DNA from: Bacteroidia bacterium
Lineage (GTDB): Bacteria > Bacteroidota > Bacteroidia > B-17B0 > Aurantibacillaceae
Direction of reading: 5' to 3'
Length of the DNA stretch: 64,000 bases
Assembly (NCBI GenBank): GCA_025362575.1
Contig: JANYIQ010000227.1
Coordinates: 1-64,000 of the forward strand
Below are positions 24,944 through 32,342 of the stretch, one piece after another (positions within the stretch are counted from its first letter, which is position 1; every line of letters starts with the position of its first letter). The notes below the pieces were generated by a model, which was not told the origin of the DNA, made no database searches, and was given only the letters and a program-made list of their open reading frames with translations. The position numbers and the translations under genes were made by a program.

Positions 24944-26371
24944 ATGCCAAAATCAACACGCAATTTACTAATTCTTATTTCTGTTTTCTTTTTCTGGGGA
25001 TTTGTTGCCGCAAGCAATGATATTTTAATTCCGGTATTCAAAGAAAAATTAAACTTAGAGCAGTGGCAAAGTCAAATGATCTCCTTTGCATTTTATGTTG
25101 CATATACTGTTGGCTCGGTTATTTATGTTCTTTTATCAAAGGCAAACGGCGGCGATATTTTAAATAAGATCGGTTACAAGAATGGCATTGCACTTGGTCT
25201 TGTAATTTCTGCCTGCGGCACTTTATTGTTTTATCCTGCCGCGCAAACCGCTTCTTTTCCTTTAATGATAAGTGGTTTATTTATTGTGGGTTTAGGTTTT
25301 TCCTTACAACAAACCGCAGCCAATCCATTGGTGATAACCATTGGCGATTCTAAAAAAGGTGCGCAGCGTTTAAGCATGGCGGGCGGCGTCAATAATTTCG
25401 GAACAACTATTGGTCCGCTATTGGTCAGTTACGCCATTTTCGGATCGATAAGTGATGGCGTGAAATTAAGCGATATTGAATCCGTAAAAATTCCATATTT
25501 GATACTGGGTGCAGCGTTTCTAATCGTTGCTGTCATTTTTAAATTCTCAAGTTTACCAAATCAAATAGAACATAAAGAAGATGCTGCACAAAATAATTCT
25601 GCTAACGATAAAGGAAGCGCTTTAAAATACCCACAATTGGTTTTAGGAATGATCGCCATATTTTTATATGTTGGTGTTGAAGTTTCAACTGCTTCCAATT
25701 TGCCGGAATTCATGAAACAACATTTAAATACAGGCACAAGTCAGGTGGCGCCATACGTTTCTTTATTCTGGGCCAGTTTAATGATAGGCCGCTGGACCGG
25801 CTCTGTTGGTGCATTTGATATAAAGGCCGGGACAAAAAAAATAATGCAGTTCCTTATGCCTTATCTAGCTTTCGCTGTTTTCTTATTAGTGAATAAAATC
25901 GCACATCACGATCTTACTCCATTTTATTTATATGCTTTTGTAATTGTTGCCATGATCGCTGGTGATATTTTAAGTAAAGGAAATCCGGCGCGACAACTTC
26001 TGATCTTTTCGGTGATGGGAATTTTAGCATTGATGATCGGGATCTTCACCGGCGGAATGGTCTGTGTGTATTCTTTTATCAGCGTTGGATTATTTTGTTC
26101 TACACTATGGCCTTGTATTTTTACATTAGCAATTGCCGGTTTAGGAAAATACACCAATCAGGGCTCAAGCTATTTGATCATGATGATCATGGGTGGTGGA
26201 TTTATCAGCTTGCTTCAAGGCTGGTTGGCCGGAGATAATCTATTAGGAATTCAATGGAGTTATTTAGTAGGAGTAGCCTGTTTCTCATATCTTGCATTTT
26301 ATGGATGGAAAGCAGCAAAGCTTTTAAAAGAACAGGGTATTGATTACGATAACAACAATGCTGCCCATTAA
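24944..26371 (+). CDS. FucP-type sugar MFS transporter
   Basis: This 475-residue carrier has twelve likely membrane helices. FucP-family hallmarks are the opening FFFWGFVAASNDILIP, where an acidic residue in helix 1 is needed for proton-coupled sugar uptake, QQTAANPLVITIG after helix 4, and GGVNNFGTTIGPL. Relatives import fucose, glucose, galactose or N-acetylglucosamine by proton symport. The nearby GH20, GH92 and GH2 genes make a released monosaccharide such as GlcNAc or mannose a reasonable substrate. It ends 6 nt before a short repeat and the thiosulfate-type module, so its own transcript may end there. Confidence 0.87.
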   Translation: MPKSTRNLLILISVFFFWGFVAASNDILIPVFKEKLNLEQWQSQMISFAFYVAYTVGSVIYVLLSKANGGDILNKIGYKNGIALGLVISACGTLLFYPAAQTASFPLMISGLFIVGLGFSLQQTAANPLVITIGDSKKGAQRLSMAGGVNNFGTTIGPLLVSYAIFGSISDGVKLSDIESVKIPYLILGAAFLIVAVIFKFSSLPNQIEHKEDAAQNNSANDKGSALKYPQLVLGMIAIFLYVGVEVSTASNLPEFMKQHLNTGTSQVAPYVSLFWASLMIGRWTGSVGAFDIKAGTKKIMQFLMPYLAFAVFLLVNKIAHHDLTPFYLYAFVIVAMIAGDILSKGNPARQLLIFSVMGILALMIGIFTGGMVCVYSFISVGLFCSTLWPCIFTLAIAGLGKYTNQGSSYLIMMIMGGGFISLLQGWLAGDNLLGIQWSYLVGVACFSYLAFYGWKAAKLLKEQGIDYDNNNAAH

Positions 26372-26376
26372 GGCTA

Positions 26377-26449
26377 ACCACGGAGACACAGAGAGCACTA
26401 AGGTTCACAGAGCCTCTGTGCAACTCCGTGTCCTCTATGCCTCCGTGGT
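26377..26449. repeat. Hairpin repeat family D, upstream copy
   Basis: ACCACGGAG at 26377 and CTCCGTGGT at 26441 are perfect inverted copies. A nested perfect stem (ACAGAG/CTCTGT) lies between them. The right half (CTCCGTGGTAAAATACGC) recurs at 27581, just past the cytochrome gene. Confidence 0.7.
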
Positions 26450-26466
26450 AAAATACGCGCTACCAA

Positions 26467-27552
26467 ATGGACGATAAAGAAAAAGAAAATTACATACAGG
26501 TCATTGCCAAATTAATTAATGTGGTTATTATTCTGTTGGTCGTTATTGTGATTCTAATCGTGATCAATTTTACTGGCTTACCAAAAATGGGCAAAGAAGA
26601 AAAAGAATACATTCCAAAACAAAAGGACACAACGCTTATCACAAAAACTCCAACAGTCTGGATCGCACCGGATACTTCAGAAATAAACAAAGAAAAAAAT
26701 GCTTCGCAAATAAAATATGGACGCAATTTAATTTGTAACACTTCTTTTTATTTAGGTCTGCACGGAACAGTGGCTCAAATGAGCAATGGCATGAATTGCC
26801 AGAACTGTCATCTCGATGCAGGTACAAGACCTTTCGGAAATAACTACAGCGCAGTAGCTTCAACTTACCCAAAATTCAGAGAGCGTTCTGGCAACCTTGA
26901 AAATATTTACAAACGTGTGAACGATTGTTTTGAAAGAAGTTTGAACGGAAAAACTTTAGACACCTTAAGCAACGAAATGCAGGCCATCGTTTCTTATATT
27001 AAATGGCTTGGTAAAGATGTTCCTAAAGGAGATAAACCAAAAGGTTCAGGTTTAACGGAAGTAAAGTATTTAGACCGTGCAGCTGATCCCGAAAAAGGAA
27101 AAATAGTTTACATGCTCAGATGCAAAAGTTGTCATACCGAAAATGGAGAAGGAAAATTAAATCCCGATGGTAAAACTTATCAATATCCTCCGCTTTGGGG
27201 AGAACATAGTTATAATCACGGCGCCGGATTATTCCGCTTATCACGCTTTGCAGGTTATGTAAAATCAAATATGCCTCAAGGTGCAACTTTTGAAAATGTT
27301 CAGTTAAGCGATGAGGAAGCCTGGGATGTAGCTGCATTTGTGAACTCACAGCCGCGACCAAAAAAAGATCTTAGCAAAGACTGGCCTAAAATTGCCGGCA
27401 AACCAGTCGACCATCCTTTTGGCCCTTACGCCGATAAGTTTAGCGAACAACAACATAAATACGGACCCTTTGAACCAATTGCTGAATTCAAATCGCGAGG
27501 CAAGGCTCGCGATGGCGAGTTTACCTCGCCAAAAAAAAATAAACCGAAATGA
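26467..27552 (+). CDS. tsdA: TsdA-like dihaem c-type cytochrome (thiosulfate dehydrogenase family)
   Basis: This 361-residue protein is anchored by one N-terminal helix (about residues 12-32) and has two haem c sites, CQNCH (111-115) and CKSCH (219-223). Between them RVNDCFERSLNG carries Cys154. A cysteine in this motif is the unusual axial haem ligand of TsdA, which joins two thiosulfates to tetrathionate. A methionine in SNMPQG (269) fits the ligand of haem 2. Neighbouring YeeE/YedE and SoxB-like genes support a sulfur role. The last 20 residues are encoded by a double-hairpin repeat and look like a late addition. Tetrathionate reduction is the alternative direction. Confidence 0.82.
   Translation: MDDKEKENYIQVIAKLINVVIILLVVIVILIVINFTGLPKMGKEEKEYIPKQKDTTLITKTPTVWIAPDTSEINKEKNASQIKYGRNLICNTSFYLGLHGTVAQMSNGMNCQNCHLDAGTRPFGNNYSAVASTYPKFRERSGNLENIYKRVNDCFERSLNGKTLDTLSNEMQAIVSYIKWLGKDVPKGDKPKGSGLTEVKYLDRAADPEKGKIVYMLRCKSCHTENGEGKLNPDGKTYQYPPLWGEHSYNHGAGLFRLSRFAGYVKSNMPQGATFENVQLSDEEAWDVAAFVNSQPRPKKDLSKDWPKIAGKPVDHPFGPYADKFSEQQHKYGPFEPIAEFKSRGKARDGEFTSPKKNKPK
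27493..27530. repeat. Double hairpin inside the end of the cytochrome gene
   Basis: TCGCGAG/CTCGCGA (27493-27512) and GGCGAG/CTCGCC (27514-27530) are two adjacent perfect stems, much richer in GC than the surrounding DNA. They encode residues 343-355 of the TsdA-like protein. Confidence 0.7.
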
Positions 27553-27553
27553 T

Positions 27554-27598
27554 CTCCGTGAACCTCTATGCCCTTAGTGCCTCCGTGGTAAAAATACG
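27554..27598. repeat. Repeat family D, downstream copy
   Basis: It contains CTCCGTG, CCTCTATGCC and CTCCGTGGTAAAAATACGC, the same blocks in the same order as the right part of the 26377-26449 copy. The cytochrome gene therefore lies between two direct copies. Confidence 0.68.
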
Positions 27599-27698
27599 CC
27601 ATGCCAACTCATCACTTATAACTCATAATTCATAACTCTTTTTTGCAGACTCATTTAAATTACCTAACATTATTAATCAAAACTAAAATCATCGAACA

Positions 27699-28259
27699 AT
27701 GAGTATACTAACCTCTCCCTGGCCCTGGTACATTGTTGGTCCCGCAATTGGACTGATGGTACCGCTTTTGCTTTTATTAGGAAATAAAGCCTTCGGAATT
27801 TCTTCATCGCTTCGTCACATGTGTGCCATGTGCATTCCTACCAATGCCAAATTCTTTAAATACGATTGGAAAGCAGAATCCTGGAATTTGGTTTTTGCTT
27901 TAGGCATGATCATTGGCGGTTGCATTGCAGGATGCTTATTAAAAAATCCGGATCCAATTGCCTTATCTGAAAGTGCAGTAGAAAGCATGAATAAATTAGG
28001 CGTAAAAGATTATTCAGGATTAATTCCAACTGATGTTTTTAATTTTAATGCTTTACTTACTTTGCGCGGATTTATTTTAATGGTTGTTGGTGGTTTTTTT
28101 ATTGGCTTTGGTACTCGCTACGCAAATGGTTGTACATCGGGTCATGCCATCATGGGCATAGCTAATTTACAGTGGCCATCTCTGGTAGCAACCTGTTGCT
28201 TTTTTGCCGGTGGATTATTGATGACTTGGTTCATTCTCCCAATATTAATGAATTTATAA
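27699..28259 (+). CDS. YeeE/YedE family transporter, N-terminal-half protein
   Basis: The protein is 186 residues with about four hydrophobic helices. The loop [14 protein letters not shown] is the conserved cysteine motif of the YeeE/YedE (TsuA) family, which imports thiosulfate by passing it between cysteines. CAMCIPTN near residue 45 gives further cysteines. The family often occurs as one eight- to nine-helix protein; here it is split, and the partner half follows after 9 nt. The position next to a TsdA-like thiosulfate enzyme fits thiosulfate or another reduced sulfur species as cargo. Confidence 0.85.
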   Translation: MSILTSPWPWYIVGPAIGLMVPLLLLLGNKAFGISSSLRHMCAMCIPTNAKFFKYDWKAESWNLVFALGMIIGGCIAGCLLKNPDPIALSESAVESMNKLGVKDYSGLIPTDVFNFNALLTLRGFILMVVGGFFIGFGTRYANGCTSGHAIMGIANLQWPSLVATCCFFAGGLLMTWFILPILMNL

Positions 28260-28268
28260 TTTAAGAAT

Positions 28269-28679
28269 ATGAAGAATTTAAAATTTTTAATTGCAGGAAC
28301 CATCTTCGGAATTATCCTGATAAGAGGTGAAGTGATTTCCTGGTTTCGCATTCAGGAAATGTTCCGCTTTCAGGCTTTCCACATGTACGGAACAATTTGT
28401 TCAGCTATTGCTGTGGCGATGATCTCAATTATGATCATTAAAAAATATAACATCAAAACTTTTTCGGGCGAAGAAATTAAAATTGCCGACAAAGAATTCA
28501 CCAAAGGAAATGTTATTGGCGGCTTAATGTTTGGTTTAGGCTGGGCTATGACTGGAGCTTGTCCCGGACCGCTTTACGCTTTGATCGGAAGCGGTTTGCC
28601 AATTATCATCGTCGTTTTATTAAGCGCAGTTCTTGGCACTTATTGTTATGGTTGTTTAAAGGATAAATTGCCGCATTAA
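28269..28679 (+). CDS. YeeE/YedE family transporter, C-terminal-half protein (DUF6691-like)
   Basis: The protein is 136 residues with four hydrophobic segments. GWAMTGACPGPLYALIG holds the second conserved cysteine motif of the YeeE/YedE fold. FGLGW precedes it in the usual position. It is the partner of the 186-residue gene immediately upstream; the two together match one full-length transporter, and a heterodimer in the cytoplasmic membrane is likely. A family C repeat starts 5 nt after the stop. Confidence 0.84.
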   Translation: MKNLKFLIAGTIFGIILIRGEVISWFRIQEMFRFQAFHMYGTICSAIAVAMISIMIIKKYNIKTFSGEEIKIADKEFTKGNVIGGLMFGLGWAMTGACPGPLYALIGSGLPIIIVVLLSAVLGTYCYGCLKDKLPH

Positions 28680-28683
28680 GGTT

Positions 28684-28768
28684 GGGCGCATCCCTTCGGG
28701 TCGGGCTTTGAGTTTATCCTGAGCTTGCCGATGGACGCTACATGATAGCTCGGTACAATCCCTGGCGC
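28684..28768. repeat. Repeat family C, left copy (inverted relative to the right copy)
   Basis: It begins GGGCGCATCCCTTCGGGTCG and ends CAATCCCTGGCGC. The same ends appear, reverse-complemented, at 30389-30476. The two copies bracket the T9SS gene 28810-30384. Confidence 0.7.
28713..28736. repeat. Repeat family A nested within the family C copy
   Basis: TTATCCTGAGCTTGCCGATG matches the family A pattern. It lies in the middle of the left family C copy, where the right copy instead has an unrelated hairpin. Confidence 0.55.
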
Positions 28769-28809
28769 ATGTGACTTTTTTTTATTATCTTTACTTAGAT
28801 AAAGAAGTT

Positions 28810-30384
28810 ATGAATAAAATTATACTCTTTCTATTCTTTTATTTTATTAAGACCATTGGCTTCTGTCAATCAACAATTCAGTGGCAAAAAGACATTGGAG
28901 GTACAGGAGATGATTTTCTAAATGCCTCCATTCAGACTTCTGATGGTGGGTATTTGGTTGGTGGGTGGTCAGATTCAAACATCTCGGGTGATAAAACTCA
29001 AAATTGTTATGGTGGAAAAGATTTTTGGGTGTTAAAATTAAATTCAATCGGCAATATTTTGTGGCAAAAAACCATTGGAGGAACTGGTGATGATGAAATT
29101 TGGTCCATTTTGCAAACTCCAGATAAAGGCTTCTTGTTGGCTGGCACTTCTGATTCTCCGATTTCCGGAGATAAAACCCAAATCTCTCGAGGTAGCGTGG
29201 ATTATTGGCTAGTAAAAATAGATAGTTTAGGTAATGTTTTATGGGACAAAACTTATGGAGGCGGTGGTGGAGATATACTAATTACAATGATCTCATTAAA
29301 CGCTGGAGGATATGTTTTATCCGGCCACTCAAAATCAACAATTGGAGGTGATAAAACTCAAAATTTAAAAAGCTCGACCGATACTTGGATTATTAAAATT
29401 GATAATCTTGGTAATATAATTTGGCAAAAAGACTATGGAGGAACTTGGAATTCAAATTCGTTTTCTAATATTATTAAAGAAACTTCCGATAAAGGTTTCA
29501 TAATTCAGACCTCCACAGATTCAAATATTGGCAACGATAAGAGTCAAAATTCTAAGGGTGGGTCGGATTGCTGGGTTATAAAAACTGATTCTTTGGGAGT
29601 AATTCAATGGGATAAAACTATTGGAGGGTCTGGTTCAGATGGTGGTTTTTCCATACACGAAGTTTTAAGCGGAGGATATATAATTTGTGGCAGTTCAGAT
29701 TCAAATATTTCAGGTGATAAGTCGCAAAACTCGAAAGGAGGTAGCGATTTCTGGATTGTTCGATTAAATGGCTCAGGTAATGTTGTTTGGGATAAGACGA
29801 TTGGTGGGAGCGGTCTCGATTTCGGAGGAATGAGCAGAACAGCCGATGGTGGTTATTTAATTGGCGGTCTTTCTACCTCGCCGATTTCAGGTGATAAAAC
29901 TCAACCAAATCAAGGATTAAATGATTATTGGATAATCAAAGTTGATTCTTTAATGAATATTCTATGGCAATCTGATTTTGGTGGTTCTGCAACTGATTTG
30001 ATGACTTCGGGTACAGAAACTTCGGATGGTGGTTTTCTTTTAGCCGGGTATTCTGATTCAAATATTTCTGGAGATAAGAATCAAGCTTCGAAGGGTTGGA
30101 GTGATTTTTGGATCATTAAAATTGCTAAGCCTCTTGATGTTAATAAAGAAAATTTGAATGACTTAATCCTTAAAGTTTATCCTAATCCATCTTCAACTCA
30201 CCTAATTATTGAATCTGCGTTTGAAAATGCCGACATTGAAATTACAAATTCTATTGGACAAACAATTTTAAAAACTCCTTATTCTAATTCAATTGATATT
30301 TCAAAACTTGAATCCGGGTATTATAATTTGAAGATCGTTTCTGAAAGCGGTAAGACATACCGAAACAAATTCATCAAGCAATAA
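28810..30384 (+). CDS. T9SS type A sorting-domain protein with beta-propeller-like repeats
   Basis: The protein is about 524 residues from ATG 28810, which gives a clean signal peptide (MNKIILFLFFYFIKTIGFCQ); an upstream GTG would break it. The body has seven to eight repeats of about 57 residues with the pattern SDSNISGDK, a Gly/Ser-Asp-aromatic-Trp block (SDFWIVRLN), and GN-x-x-W-D-K-T-I-G-G. These look like beta-propeller blades. The C-terminus is a type A T9SS domain: KVYPNPSSTHL, SIGQTILK, and a final KTYRNKFIKQ. It should be exported and either released or anchored at the cell surface. A TATCTTTA box lies 17 nt upstream of the ATG. Ligand unknown. Confidence 0.86.
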   Translation: MNKIILFLFFYFIKTIGFCQSTIQWQKDIGGTGDDFLNASIQTSDGGYLVGGWSDSNISGDKTQNCYGGKDFWVLKLNSIGNILWQKTIGGTGDDEIWSILQTPDKGFLLAGTSDSPISGDKTQISRGSVDYWLVKIDSLGNVLWDKTYGGGGGDILITMISLNAGGYVLSGHSKSTIGGDKTQNLKSSTDTWIIKIDNLGNIIWQKDYGGTWNSNSFSNIIKETSDKGFIIQTSTDSNIGNDKSQNSKGGSDCWVIKTDSLGVIQWDKTIGGSGSDGGFSIHEVLSGGYIICGSSDSNISGDKSQNSKGGSDFWIVRLNGSGNVVWDKTIGGSGLDFGGMSRTADGGYLIGGLSTSPISGDKTQPNQGLNDYWIIKVDSLMNILWQSDFGGSATDLMTSGTETSDGGFLLAGYSDSNISGDKNQASKGWSDFWIIKIAKPLDVNKENLNDLILKVYPNPSSTHLIIESAFENADIEITNSIGQTILKTPYSNSIDISKLESGYYNLKIVSESGKTYRNKFIKQ

Positions 30385-30388
30385 TCCC

Positions 30389-30476
30389 GCGTTAGGGATT
30401 GCAGCGGATACCCCTCAGCCGCGCCATAGCGTGGCGAGGAGTAGCAGCGTAAAGCCCGACCCGTAGGGTAACGCCC
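30389..30476. repeat. Repeat family C, right copy
   Basis: It starts GCGTTAGGGATTG and ends CGACCCGTAGGGTAACGCCC. Its reverse complement matches the outer parts of the copy at 28684-28768. The centre contains a GCGCCATAGCGTGGCG hairpin. It begins 4 nt after the T9SS gene stop. Confidence 0.7.
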
Positions 30477-30563
30477 TCACCCTAAGAATTCAAATCTTTT
30501 CAAAAGCAGTTCCAATCCCCTCCTTTTTTATTTTGTTTTTTCTTGTAAATTGCGGGGTAATAT

Positions 30564-32342
30564 ATGAGTTCTGAAAAATGTAATAAACCAAACTGCAACT
30601 GTTCTTGCCACGAACCTTTAGAAAATGCTATCGGCCATAAAAAAGAACACGATGGCGGTCGTCGCGATTTTTTAAAATATGTTGGTTTAGGTGCTGTTGG
30701 TTTAGGATTAGGTCCTGCCGTTTCTTATTGGTTACAAGAGCAGGGAAAAATAAATGAGATTATAAAAAATCCAGCCATCATTAAAGGCAAAGCAAATCGT
30801 TTTACAATTTTGCACACTTCGGATATTCACGGACAATTAGATATACACGATGAATTTTTTTGGGAGAATGGCAAACCCGTTTACAAAAAACGCGGAGGCT
30901 TTGCTACATTAAAAACAATGGTGGAAGAATTACGAAAACAAAATCCTTTAAATACTTTATTGGTAGATGGTGGCGATTGTTTTCAGGGAAGCGCCATGGC
31001 ATCTTTAACGATGGGAACAGCAATTGTGCCACTGGCCAATAAATTAAATTACGATCTGGTTCTTCCGGGTAACTGGGAAGTAGCTTATGGTAAACAAATG
31101 TTGCTGCACGACATGAATAATTACACGGCTGCAAAAGTTTGTGCGAACATGTATGATAATGATGATCTTGATCACGACCTGATGTTTCCGCCTTACCAAA
31201 TTTTTAATTTGGGTGGAACAAGGATTGGTTTTATTGGTTATAACGATCCGCTCACTCCTGTTCGTCAGTCGCCGGCATACTCAAACGGAATTAAATTTAC
31301 CAAGCCCGAAAAGAACATGGAGAAATACGTGAAACTATTGCGCGAAGAAAAAAAGTGCGATATGGTTTTTGCACTAACACATATGGGTTTATCTCAACAA
31401 GTGCATCTCGCCAATCAAAAATGTTCTGAAGGTGTTGATTATATTTTAGGAGCCGATACGCATGAACGTGTGCGCGAACCACTGCAAGGTAAGTATAGCA
31501 AGGTTACTGAGCCGGGAGCATTTGCCTCATTTGTTGGAAAATTGGATATTGTTATTGAAGACGGAAAAATAAAAGACGAAGTATATGAGTTGCTGGAAGT
31601 AGATCCTGAAAAATATGCCGAAGATCCGGACATGAAACACAGTGTTGAGAAAGCAAAAAAACCTTTCAAAAAAATATTGAACGAAGTTTTGGGCCAGAGT
31701 AAAACGCCGCTGTTGCGTTATTACATTATTGAAACCCCAATGGACAATTTAATTACCGACGCTGTTATGTGGAAATTTAAAACCGACATAGCTGTATCCA
31801 ACGGTTTCAGATTTTGTCCGCCATTGGTTCCCGATCCAAAAACAGGATTGGCAGATATTACCCGTGAATATTTGTGGAGCATGTTACCGGTGAACTCAGA
31901 AGTAAAAACGGCCGACGTAAAAGGAAAACAAATTTTAAATTGGTTAGAGAAGGAATTAGAGAATGCTTTCTCAAAAGATGCCAGCAAACGTTTTGGCGGA
32001 TGGTTCGTTCGTTTTAACGGCATGCAGGTAACTTTTACTATTGGAAACGAAAAGGGAAAACGCGTACAACAAGTTTGCATTAAGAACGAAGTATTAGATC
32101 CTGAAAGAACATATACTATGGTTGCTTGCGAAAGAGATGGCGACCCCGATAACGTTTTGTGCCGGATGTTGAACGTGCATAATCCGGTAAGTCAGGGAAT
32201 ATTATTACACAGCGTACTCGAAGATTATTTGGCAGAATTCTCACCGGTATCGCCAAAAATTGAAGGGCGTGCCATTGCAACCGATGCCTCTCCCGAACTC
32301 CTTACACAAGCTTTAGCCGGCATCAACTACCAATTCAGATAA
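30564..32342 (+). CDS. SoxB-like metallophosphoesterase/5'-nucleotidase family protein, Tat-exported
   Basis: The protein is 592 residues. A Tat signal (RRDFLKYVGLGAVGLGLG, 33-50) is preceded by an unusual Cys-rich leader with Cys6, 11, 13 and 15. The two-metal phosphoesterase domain has SDIHG (87-90 region), DGGDCFQGS and LPGNWEVAYG, where Trp replaces the His of ordinary 5'-nucleotidases, as in SoxB. The C-terminal 5'-nucleotidase domain follows (ITDAVMWKF, TREYLWSMLP). SoxB hydrolyses the sulfone sulfate from carrier-bound thiosulfate. No soxYZ is nearby, so the true substrate is unsure, and a nucleotidase remains possible. GH20 starts at the next base. Confidence 0.78.
   Translation: MSSEKCNKPNCNCSCHEPLENAIGHKKEHDGGRRDFLKYVGLGAVGLGLGPAVSYWLQEQGKINEIIKNPAIIKGKANRFTILHTSDIHGQLDIHDEFFWENGKPVYKKRGGFATLKTMVEELRKQNPLNTLLVDGGDCFQGSAMASLTMGTAIVPLANKLNYDLVLPGNWEVAYGKQMLLHDMNNYTAAKVCANMYDNDDLDHDLMFPPYQIFNLGGTRIGFIGYNDPLTPVRQSPAYSNGIKFTKPEKNMEKYVKLLREEKKCDMVFALTHMGLSQQVHLANQKCSEGVDYILGADTHERVREPLQGKYSKVTEPGAFASFVGKLDIVIEDGKIKDEVYELLEVDPEKYAEDPDMKHSVEKAKKPFKKILNEVLGQSKTPLLRYYIIETPMDNLITDAVMWKFKTDIAVSNGFRFCPPLVPDPKTGLADITREYLWSMLPVNSEVKTADVKGKQILNWLEKELENAFSKDASKRFGGWFVRFNGMQVTFTIGNEKGKRVQQVCIKNEVLDPERTYTMVACERDGDPDNVLCRMLNVHNPVSQGILLHSVLEDYLAEFSPVSPKIEGRAIATDASPELLTQALAGINYQFR

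Noticed and set aside
28810-30384. DNA repeats in the T9SS gene as a CRISPR-like or minisatellite array
   Set aside because: The repeats are of about 170 nt, translated in one open frame and diverged at DNA level. They encode protein repeats.
28684-30476. The T9SS gene with its inverted repeats as an insertion sequence
   Set aside because: The encoded protein is a surface repeat protein, not a transposase, and no target-site duplication is visible. At most it is a passive cassette.
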